From contig CATNEN010000038.1 in the NCBI GenBank assembly GCA_950097015.1, forward strand, positions 26,635,001 to 26,699,000: 64,000 bases of DNA, in the 5' to 3' direction. Of this stretch, positions 44,831 to 55,900 are shown piece after piece (positions within the stretch are counted from its first letter, which is position 1; every line of letters starts with the position of its first letter). The DNA comes from Macrostomum hystrix (Eukaryota > Platyhelminthes > Macrostomidae). The notes beneath the pieces were generated by a model. That model was not told the origin of the DNA and did no database searches. It saw only the letters and a program-made list of their open reading frames with translations. A program made the position numbers and the translations under genes.

Positions 44831-46305
44831 AAAAACTACGCTTGTAGTTAATGCTTTTAAAAAAAGATAATTATCTTAGCAATACTCTCTCATTGTCGCG
44901 AGTCGTTTCTAAGAAATCTCTTTACTATTTTCATTTCGCTTTTACTTCTAGTCTTTGAGCTTTGCTTTTGCTATTGACTGAAAGCAATTTTAAGAAATAA
45001 AGTTATAAACCTGTCTTTTAAACTGTCTATATAATAAAAACTTAGCAGTTTTCCTATCATTTATTGGGTTATTACTAATATTTAGATTACGAAGTCAATA
45101 GTCACGTGGTTTTACGAAACGATGCTATTTTTAGAATCCAAGGTCATTTATCACCCACGCGATGAGTGCATGAAAGATAGAAGAAGCCGATTGGGTAGGC
45201 CGCGACTATAAATTAGACAAATAAGCAATAGAGAAATATCATGACAAACAGTTGTGGATATAACTGTGTTCAATGACTGAATAGAAAGAATGTTGACACT
45301 AACTTGCGGTGTCAACTCCAAGCATGTATATTTTATCAGTCACTGTACAGTGTACACCGTGTATGAATTTTACGAACTGCTCCGGTTTGTGTAGACTAGG
45401 CCAGGTTAAATAATAACTCGAAAAAAGACATATTTAGTCCAGTTGAATAAATAACACTGTTAAGCTTATGTAAAAACTAAATAGTATACAGAGAGAAAAA
45501 GCGAAACGAATGCACTTTTAAGGACAATGTCAAAACAAAAATAAAACTCACAGACGGACTGGAATTGCACTTTATCGGTCAGGCTCAAATAAAAAATAAT
45601 TGTTTGAAAAGAGTGTGCCAGGAAAATGTGTCGCGAAAAAAATTGTGGTTCGTTTGAAATTAGATTTTAATAGATTAGGAAAACTAGTTATAAGCTTGTT
45701 GCTTATAGAAAGGTATTATACAGTATAACGTCAAAAGCATGACATTGACAGTGAAAAAAATTTGCAACAGTCCCAGTATTTTACTCGATAAACTTGGGCC
45801 AAAAAATCCTAATTTTGAATCGGGATATTGCTCTTATTAAAACAAGTGAAAAAATGAAAACAGATACTTGTGTAATTGACTAAGAAAACAAATTTTATTG
45901 AAGACAACAAAAGCATTATTATTAGACAACTAATTTTTTTATGAAAAAAACACTCAAACTACACTACTGGCTACACACAGCAACTGAGTTTGAAATACTG
46001 GCTACATTGCCTATTTCACTTAGGAACCTAGATTTCAAATTGGCGCCAAAAGCCTTTTATGATTAAGACAAAAAAAAATAAAATAAATATAGATAATTAA
46101 ATGAATTTGAATTCAATTTTAAGTGCCATCGATAAAAACAATTATGAGAAATTTGTCAGATAAAAAATGAGGCTAAAACAGAGTGTAAATCACAAGCAAC
46201 AGCAGCAGCAGCGATATTAACTGGCCCAGAGAGCAAACTAAACTTAATGCAAGCAAATAAAGGAAATATTTGACATAGGCAATTATTGACGATTATTGAC
46301 TTGAT
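44831..46305. other. Intergenic region between ANKUB1 and OXR1
   Basis: AT-rich sequence with no supported gene lies between the two convergent transcription units. AATAAA at 44996 (+) suits ANKUB1. On the minus strand an AATAAA near 45892 could serve OXR1, but only if its 3'UTR spans the 30-bp array. Confidence 0.5.
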
Positions 46306-46309
46306 CATT

Positions 46310-46856
46310 CACCAATGTAAAGATGGATTTGGAATCAATGACCAATGTAAAGATGGATTTGGAATCAATGACCAATGTAAAGATGGATTTGGAATCAATG
46401 ACCAATGTAAAGATGGATTTGGGATCAATGACCAATCCAAAAATAGATTTGGAATCAATGACCAATCCAAAAATAGATTTGGAATCAATGACCAATCCAA
46501 AAATAGATTTGGAATCAATGACCAATCCAAAAATAGATTTGGAATCAATGACCAATCCAAAAATAGATTTGGAATCAATGACCAATCCAAAAATAGATTT
46601 GGAATCAATGACCAATCCAAAAATAGATTTGGAATCAATGACCAATCCAAAAATAGATTTGGGATCAATGACCAATGTAAAGATAGATTTGGGATCAATG
46701 ACCAATCTAAAGATAGATTTGGAATCAATGACCAATCTAAAGATAGATTTGGAATCAATGACCAATCTAAAGATAGATTTGGAATCAATGACCAATCCAA
46801 AATGGATTTGGGATCAATGACCAATCTAAAGATGGATAGGGGATCAATAACAAATT
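46310..46856. repeat. 30-bp minisatellite downstream of OXR1
   Basis: About 18 copies of a 30-bp unit containing GGATTTGGAATCAATGACCA and ATGTAAAGAT or ATCCAAAAAT variants, arranged in blocks. The period is a multiple of three, so several frames stay open. It begins about 60 bp past the OXR1 stop and probably lies in its 3'UTR. Confidence 0.95.
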
Positions 46857-46914
46857 AACATGAGTTTCATTCCCAATGGCACAGTTGGTGCCCAATTACC
46901 AGCCAGTTCAAAAT

Positions 46915-49900
46915 CTAACCTTCAATCGGATCAACAAATGCCCATATCTCCAGGTCGCGAACCAGAAAGTCTTCGTCAGCCGAGGAGACGCCGGACAACA
47001 CGGGACTGTTGAAGGTGTCGCAGGGCTGCGAGCGACCGCGGCAGAGGTCGGAGTCTAGCCAGATGGCGCAACGGCCGCTAGAGCTCCCAACTGAGAAGTG
47101 CTCAAGCTCTCCGCGGATAAAGAACATGTTCTCTCCAGTCCAGGCGTACGGATAGAAGTCTTTGTCAGCCTCGGATTCGGTCAAGTCGGTCGAGTCCGAG
47201 TCTGAGTCTTGGTCCACCGAGTCTTTGGCTGCTTCAGCGATGCAGCTGTTGCTGTCGCGTTTGGGTGGAGACTCTGCACTGCTATGAAAGATTGGTTACA
47301 GCGGAGTGACAGAAGAGTGACAGTGGTGTGACAGACGAGTGACAGCGGAGTGACAGTGAGGTGACAGACGAGTGACAGCGGAGTGACAGTAAAGTGACAG
47401 TGGGAGAGTGACAGTGGGAGAGTGATGTTATGTAGTGACTTGCAGCCAGCGCGTATACGCTGAGTACACCGCGCTGGCAGCTGTCTGTTAACTGGCTGAA
47501 TATCATTTCATTGTGCGGTGCAGCCATGTGCAGCCAGCGCGCGTACGCTGAGTACACCGCGCTGGCAGCCGTTTGGTTAACTGGCTGACTTTCAAATCAT
47601 TGTTCGCTCTATTTTATCACCCCCTAATCCTTACACCCAACGTGCCGTCGCATAAAATATATATCGCTGTTCTCAGGAGCGTGGAGCTCTGACTGTTTAC
47701 GTTTCGTTCTAAATACCACCAGTCTAGAGCTATTTCAGTGGCGACGAGACTTGGGCCCAGCCATGCCGGCCCACGGAATCGGAGAATTTGAAGACTCCGT
47801 CGAAACCTGGGATGAATACCAGGAGCGCCTGGAGCAGCATTTTCTCGCCCAGGACATCACTGACGAGGGCAAGAAGAGAGCAACCCTGCTGAGTGTCTGT
47901 GGAAGGAAGACGTTTCAATTGGCTAGAAGCCTGTGCTCTCCAGCCAAAGTTGCTGGCAAATCGTACGACGACATCTGTTCGCTGCTGAGCGGTCATTTCA
48001 ACCCGAGACCAAGTGAGATCGTCCAAAGGTTCCACTTTAACAACCGAGCCCAGCGTGCTGGAGAGACTGTGGCAGAGTTTCTGGCAGAGCTGCGGAAGCT
48101 GGCCGAGTTCTGCAACTTTGGCAACAGCTTGTCGGACATGCTGCGGGACAGACTGGTGTGCGGCATCGCGGATCAGCAAATCCAACGCCGGCTGCTGATG
48201 GAGCCGACCCTCACCCTCGACACAGCAAAGGAGATCGCTCGGGCGGGCGAATCGGCAGCCATCAACTGCCGGTCGCTGGGATCAGCGAACTCGGCAGCAC
48301 CGACGCCATCGACGGAAAGCGACGCTGTGCTACGGATGGAGCGGCAGCGACCAGAGGAAGACAGCAGACAGCTGGGAGCCGAAAGTCGTCGGCGCTGCTT
48401 TCGCTGTCTCTCAACCCGTCACCTGGCCAGCAAGTGCCCCTTCGTGGACAAGCGCTGCTTTAAGTGCAGCAAGACCGGACACACAGCGAAGGCCTGTAAG
48501 ACAGATGCACTGCGGCAGCAGCAGACACACCAGCTGGTGGAGCAGGTGACCACGAGCGCGAGTCCAGATGAGGTGTCGTATCCGTTTTATCATCTGGGGG
48601 CGGATCGGCCGCAGTCAAGTTTTCCACCGATCAGGACATCGGTTTTTATCGAAGGGCGGCAGCACGAGATGGAGGTAGACACAGGTGCATCTGTATCGCT
48701 GATGTCTGAGCGCACATTCAAGGCGAACCTGGACGGACTGGTTACACTGTCCCGGTCAACGATTCAACTCAGCACCTACACCGGTCAGGCCGTGCGCGTG
48801 CTCGGCCAGCTGTCCGTCCGCGTGCGAGTGTCCGCCGACTCTGATGAAGCGCAACTGCGGCTTCTCGTTGTCGCCGGCGACGGTCCGAGCCTCCTCGGTC
48901 GGGATTGGCTGGCTCAGCTGCGCCTGGACTGGCAGTCGGTCAAGCGCATCGGTGACCCTGCTGAGAAGCTCATCAAGGAGTTCTCAGATGTCTTCCAAGG
49001 CCTGGGAGAGTTCAACGGCAAGCCAGTGTCTATCAGTCTCAAGGAGACCGCAAGACCGAAGTTCTTCAAGGCGCGACCTGTTCCTTTCGCGCTGCGTGAA
49101 AAAGTCGAACAGCAGCTGCAGAAGGAAATCGACCAAGGAGTGCTGATGCCGGTCAAGAACTCCGACTGGGCGTCACCGATCGTGCCAGTGATGAAATCGG
49201 ACGGCAGCGTCCGCGTCTGTGCAGATTTCAAGCAGGGAGTCAACACAGCGATTCGGCCGGAGGCGTACCCCCTGCCAAACATCGACGAACTGTTCGCCCG
49301 GCTGACTGGCGGGCAAAAGTTCTCTAAGCTGGACCTGACCAACGCATTTATGCAGCTTCCGCTGGACGAGGAAGCCCAAGAGGTCTGTACAATCAACACT
49401 TCCGTCGGACTCCTGCGCTACACCCGACTGCCTTTTGGGGTGTCGATTGCCCCAAGCGTCTTCCAACGAGTGATGGACAACCTGCTGCGTGGAATTCCGC
49501 ACACAGCATCCTTCATCGATGATGTCATCATCACGGGAGAGGACGACGCGAGCCATCTGCACAATCTCAGAGAGGTCCTGAGGGTCTTCAAGGAATCCGG
49601 CCTGACCTGCAAGCTCGAGAAGTGCAGATTCTTCCAGGACGAGGTCACGTACCTGGGTCACCGCATCGACGCAGAGGGACTGCACCCACTCGACGACAAA
49701 GTCCAAGCCGTGCTAGATGCACCAGCACCGACGAACACGACTCAGCTCAGGAGCTTCTTGGGCCTCATCAACTATTACGGGAAGTTCCTGCCGAATCTCT
49801 CCAGCGTGCTGGCACCGCTACACCGGCTGCTGGAGAAAAACTCGAAGTGGCGGTGGGACCGCGGTGAGGCCAAAGCGTTTGCCGCAGCAAAGCAGCTACT

Positions 49901-52900
49901 CACGCATCCAAGTGTCCTGGTGCACTACAATGCGGCAGAGGACCTCTACCTGGAGTGCGACGCCTCGCAGTACGGCCTGGGCGCTGTCATCTTCCATCGT
50001 CAGAACGGCATGGACAAACCGATCGCGTACGCTTCGCGCAGTCTCAGTGCCGCTGAGAAGAACTACTGTCAGCTGGAGAAGGAGGCACTCGCGCTGGTCT
50101 TTGGCGTCAGAAAATTCCACCAGTATCTGTTTGGCCGAGAGTTCAACCTGCTGACGGACCATCGGCCGCTGTTAGGCCTCCTTGGGCAGGAACGGCCGCT
50201 TCCAACGTTGGCGTCCGGCCGAGTTCAACGATGGGCGCTGCTCCTGACAGCCTATCGCTACCGTCTAGTACATCGCAGCGGGACCTCTATGCTCCGGGCG
50301 GACGCCCTGAGCCGCCTTCCTGCATCAAGCGGGCCCAAGGACGTTCCAGTGCCACCGGAAGTCATTCAAGTGATGGACTGACTCGACGCCGGTCCGGTGA
50401 CTTCATCAGATGTGCGTAACTGGTCACGCCGCGATGCCACATTGTCTCAGGTAATTCGTTTCTGTCTCTCTGCCTGGCCGGACAAGGGATCCCTGTCCCC
50501 TGACCTCACGCCCTTCGGCAAACGCCTACAGGAGCTCTCGGTCCAAGACGGCTGCATTCTTTGGGGCTGCCGCGTCGTCATTCCGGAGGCCTGTCGATCC
50601 AGTCTCCTGGAATCGCTGCACGTCGCACACCCTGGCGCGTCCCGCATGAAGTCGCTGGCCAGGAGCTACATCTGGTGGCCCGGCATGGACCGTGATATCG
50701 AGGCGAAGGCAGCGGGATGCCAGGAGTGCCAGAAGCACCAGCGAGTCGGTCCGGAGGTGCCACTGCAACCGTGGCCGCTGCCGACAAGGCCCTGGTCGCG
50801 GATTCACATCGACTTCGCAGGGCCCGTCCAAGGAAGAATGCTCCTGGTGGTAGTCGACTCCTACTCCAAGTGGATCGACGTTCACGTGACGTCGGCAACG
50901 ACAAGCTCTGCAACGATAGAGAAGCTACGACAGACCTTCAGTGCCCACGGCCTGCCGGATGCTATTGTCTCGGACAACGGTCCCTGCTTCGCAAGCTCGG
51001 AGTTCGAAACCTTCTGTGCTAAGAACGGCATTCGGCACATCCGCACGCCGCCCTACCACCCAGCTTCGAATGGCCAAGCCGAACGAACTGTGCAGACCGT
51101 CAAGAGCTCTCTGAAAAAACAAGCGAGCGACGGCAGCTCTCTGGAGACGCAGCTGGCGAGATTCTTGCTGAGTTACCGCACAACGCCGCACCCAACGACA
51201 GGAGTGGCTCCTTGTGAGCTACTGATGCGCCGTTCGCTGCGAACGCTCCTCGATGTACCCAGGCCAGACATTGCCAAGCGGGTCCTCGAGAACCAGGAGA
51301 AGCAAAGGCTGCAGCATGACTCTGGGGCGCACGGGCGGAGCTTCGCGGAGGGCGAGGCAGTGTTCGTTCAAGACTTCAGCTGTGGAAAGGAACGGAGCTG
51401 GACGCGAGCAACGGTGGTGGGCATTGAAGGCAGCAACTGGTACCAGTGCAACCTGCCGGACAACAGAACGGTTCGGCGCCATGCAAACCAGATGCGGTGC
51501 GATACGACTCACCGCAATGTGGACCAACAGCCTCGGGGGCTGGTCTGTCAGCCGCCACAACTGCCACCGCCCCTACCACTGGCACCGCCGCCATCGTCGA
51601 CACCGACAACGCCGCCGCCGCCGCCGCCGCCGCCCCCACCGCCGCCGCCGCCGACATCACTACATCAGCCACCGCCAACGCCTCCAACAATGGCACCGCA
51701 GCAGCAGCAGCGGCAGGATCAATCACCGCAGCACGTGCCTCGAAGATCGACCAGGATCCGCAAGAGCCCAGACCGTCTGAACTATGGTGGGAGAAGTGTT
51801 ATGTAGTGACTTGCAGCCAGCGCGTATACGCTGAGTACACCGCGCTGGCAGCTGTCTGTTAACTGGCTGAATATCATTTCATTGTGCGGTGCAGCCATGT
51901 GCAGCCAGCGCGCGTACGCTGAGTACACCGCGCTGGCAGCCGTTTGGTTAACTGGCTGACTTTCAAATCATTGTTCGCTCTATTTTATCACCCCCTAATC
52001 CTTACACCCAACGTGCCGTCGCATAAAATATATATCGCTGTTCTCAGGAGCGTGGAGCTCTGACTGTTTACGTTTCGTTCTAAATACCACCAGTCTAGAG
52101 CTATTTCAAGTGACAGTGGGAGAGTGACAGTAGGAGAGTGACAGTCGGAGAGTGACAGTGGGAGAGTGACAGTAGGAGAGTGACAGTAGGAGAGTAACAG
52201 TGGGAGAGTGACAGTGGGAGAGTGACAGTGGGAGAGTGACAGCGAGGTGACAGTGGGGTGACAGTGAGGCAACAATGGAGTGACAGCGGAGTGACAGTGA
52301 GGTAACAATGGAGTGACAGCGGAGTGATAGAGAAGTGAGTGTGGAGTGAAAGCGGAGTGACACTGAGGTGAAAGTGGAGTGACAGTGTAGTAGACAGCGG
52401 AGTGACAGAATCGTGCCGCTCACCAGCAGTCGGGCCGTTCCCAGCGAAACACAAAGGTCTCCCCAGTCCCGTAGTAGCGCCTTTCGGACACTCTGGGCTC
52501 GGCTGACAGGAAGGCGCCGAACACTCGGCCAGTGACCGTGGCCACGAGCAGCAGGCTGTACGGCTCCCTGGCGCCGCCGCCAATTTCCTCCACCAGCAGT
52601 CGGCAGGCTCTGTAGGCGGACTTCAACGAGAAGCCGTCCCGCCGTGCAGAGTGGACGAGCCGAAGGTCCAGGCTCTCCGCTCGGCTGGGCAAAGCTGCCA
52701 CCAGGTGGCGCAGTCGGCGACGTGTCAGGAGCCAGCGATAGTTGCTACGCTGATTGCCGGAAGCGTCGGCCGAATCGCCGAAAATTCGACGCGGTAGCGG
52801 CAAATCGAATCTGGTTGGCAGGGAAGCGCCGATAGGAGAATTATCACCTTTCTTATCAGGGTTTGGCGCAGCGCTCATGGCTGCCAGCAGGCCTCGATAA

Positions 52901-55900
52901 TAGTCGGGGTGGCTGCAGTCTTTGGGGCAATCAGTCCATGCCTCGTGGTCATCCACAAAGTCATCGTAGCAATCGTCGTTATCGCCGTATTCGTCGGCCG
53001 ACGCCGAAGATGACGGTGAAGATGCGGCCGCGTTTGCAGATGGGTCGGCAGGAACTGTACCGGCTTCTTGGTCGCTGGGGTGGCTGCAGCTGCCGCCGCT
53101 TGCGTCCTGGGGAAGTAGTTTAGTGCCGACTGTCACTGGGATTATGGGATCTGAGACGACTCGAAAGTTGTAGGATAATTGTGAATTCAGAATTTAGAAA
53201 AATTGGAATTTCAGAATAAAAAAATTAAGATTTCAGGATTTAGAAGAACTGGGATTTCAGGGTTAAGAAGAATAGGAACTTCAGAATTTAGGATAATTGG
53301 GATTTCAGGATTTAGAAAAATTGGGATTTTAGAATTTAGGATAATTGGGATTTCAGAATTTAGGATAATTGGGATTTCAGGGTCGAGAAGAGTTGGGATT
53401 TCAGGATTAAGAAGAATAGGGATTTCAGAACTTAGGATAATTGGGATTTCAGGATTTAGAAAAATTGGGATTTCGGAATTTAGGATAATTGGGATTTTAG
53501 AATTTAGGATAATTGGGATTTCAGGGTTTAGAAGAATTTGGATTTTAGGGTTAAGAAGAATTTGGGTTTTTATATTTAAAATAGTTGGGATTTCAGGGCT
53601 TTTGGGAGATCTACAAGAATAGGGATAATCTGGATGTTTGGCAGCTGGTGGGATTTAAGTAATTCCGTGGGGACCGGAAATTATGGCAGATCAGAATTGT
53701 AATAACTTTGAGATCTCGCAGCAGTGCAATAAATATTCCCATTCGAATTGGGAAAAGTAAAATGAAAACTGACTAACGCACCAGGTAGCCAAAAGCAGAA
53801 AAATTGGAACTGATACAAAAAACTCAGTCATTCCATATGATAAACTCACAAAACTAATTCTGGGATTTAATCAAAAAGCCATATTTCCAAAAATGTTACA
53901 TTAAAGCAAGCCACTCCATAGGAGCAGGTTAAACAAAAGCGTCAAGATAATTTTACTTAAATGCACGTTTCAGCGCTACTGAAAAAAGGACTTTAAACTT
54001 CAAATGTGAACCCCAACTGTTAAAAAAATCTCAAATGAAAACAAATTAACAAAGTCTTACCAGGGGCTAGGCTTAACGTCATCAGAATCTTATTTTTTAA
54101 TTAAAAAGACAAGCTATAAATTCTCAGATTATGTCATAATTGGAACAAAAAAACCAAAGCCTGAGGATCTGGTAAAAAAGCAGACCCAGCCTGAGGATCT
54201 GGTAAAAAAGCAGACCCAACCTGAGGATCTGGGAAGATAATAGACCCAGCCCGAGGATCTGGGAAGATAACAGACCCAGCCTGAGGATCTGGGAAGATAA
54301 CAGACCCAGCCTGAGGATCTGGGAAGATAATAGACCCAGCCTGAGGATCTGGGAAGATAACAGACCCAGCCTGAGGATCTGGGAAGATAACAGACCCAGC
54401 CTGAGGATCTGGGAAGATAATAGACCCAGCCTGAGGATCTGGGAAGATAACAGACCCAGCCTGAGGATCTGGGAAGATAACAGACCCAGCCTGAGGATCT
54501 GGGAAGATAATAGACCCAGCCTGAGGATCTGGGAAGATAATAGACCCAGCCTGAGGATCTGGGAAGATAATAGACCCAGCCCGAGGATCTGGGAAGATAA
54601 CAGACCCAGCCTGAGGATCTGGGAAGATAGCAGACCCAGCCTGAGGATCTGGGAAGATAACAGACCCAGCCTGAGGATCTGGGAAGATAATAGACCCAGC
54701 CTGAGGATCTGGGAAGATAATAGACCCAGCCTGAGGATCTGGGAAGATAATAGACCCAGCCCGAGGATCTGGGAAGATAACAGACCCAGCCTGAGGATCT
54801 GGGAAGATAGCAGACCCAGCCTGAGGATCTGGGAAGATAATAGACCCAGCCTGAGGATCTGGGAAGATAATAGACCCAGCCTGAGGATCTGGGAAGATAA
54901 TAGACCCAGCCTGAGGATCTGGGAAGATAATAGACCCAGCCCGAGGATCTGGGAAGATAACAGACCCAGCCAGAGGATCTGGGAAGATAACAGACCCAGC
55001 CTGAGGATCTGGTAAAAAAAAGCAGACCCAGCCTGAGGATCTGGGAAGATAACAGACCCAGCCTGAGGATCTGGGAAGATAACAGACCCAGCCTGAGGAT
55101 CTGGGAAGATAACAGACCCAGCCTGAGGATCTGGGAAGATAACAGACCCAGCCTGAGGATCTGGGAAGATAATAGACCCAGCCTGAGGATCTGGGAAGAT
55201 AACAGACCCAGCCTGAGGATCTGGTAAAAAAAAGCAGACCCAGCCTGAGGATCTGGGAAGATAACAGACCCAGCCTGAGGATCTGGGAAGATAACAGACC
55301 CAGTCTGAGGATCTGGGAAGATTATAGACCCAGTCTGAGGATCTGGGAAGATTACAGACACAACATGGGGATCTAGTAAAATAGAAATAGAAAAATAAGT
55401 TGAAAATCTTGCAAAATTAGAGAATGACTTGAGGATCAAGGAGACGTGGCAGGCTCTACACAATGTCAAATAAAGTAGTACTAAATACTAGTGGTTCTCG
55501 GCCCTACAAAAAGAACACAACAAAAAGTAAGCAACAGAATGCAAAAAATCCCACACAATAACTTTTTAGCATTGCAGCCCATAATTTTAAGAACATTTTC
55601 AACAAGTAAAAAGCGAGTTGAAAACGGATCAGAATTTGTAGAGTTGCTATTGATCGGAGCAGATTATTATAAAAAATATCGATCAAGGATTTCGTTCAGC
55701 AATCGAAATTTAACATACATTTTTCGCAGCTAAGCATACCTCCTAAGCTTGATTTATTTCAAAATACGAGTAGAAGCATATAAAATGTGAGAAAGAGGAA
55801 GCTTATATATATTTTTTAAATCATGACATGCCAAAAACTGTAGAACTTTTTCTAGCCTTAGTCTGCCTTGTTTATTTAACTGTTTGATCCCTCAATATCA

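Larger units (their letters stand above)
47426..52108 (+). mobile_element. Ty3/gypsy LTR retrotransposon (mag-like), full length
   Basis: The element is 4,683 bp with two 312-bp LTRs (47426-47737 and 51797-52108), each beginning TGTTATG and ending TATTTCA. I found no difference between them by eye. The flanking 5-bp sequence AGTGA is present on both sides (47421-47425 and 52109-52113), a clean target duplication inside the GTGACAG minisatellite. The internal region begins GTGGCGACGAGACTTGGG (primer binding site from about 47739) and ends with the purine tract GGTGGGAGAAG (51786-51796). Domain order is gag, two zinc knuckles, protease, RT, RNase H, integrase, with no env. It lies antisense in the last intron of OXR1. 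Insertion looks recent. Confidence 0.97.

Noticed and set aside
46283-46858. Overlapping 165-190-codon ORFs on both strands
   Set aside because: Translations of the 30-bp minisatellite; several frames are open at once.
47426-52108. Endogenous retrovirus with an envelope gene
   Set aside because: There is no ORF between integrase and the 3' LTR; the integrase frame ends inside the LTR. It is a retrotransposon without env.
54129-55469. 446-codon minus-strand ORF
   Set aside because: Translation of the 30-bp minisatellite in an OXR1 intron; the period is a multiple of three.
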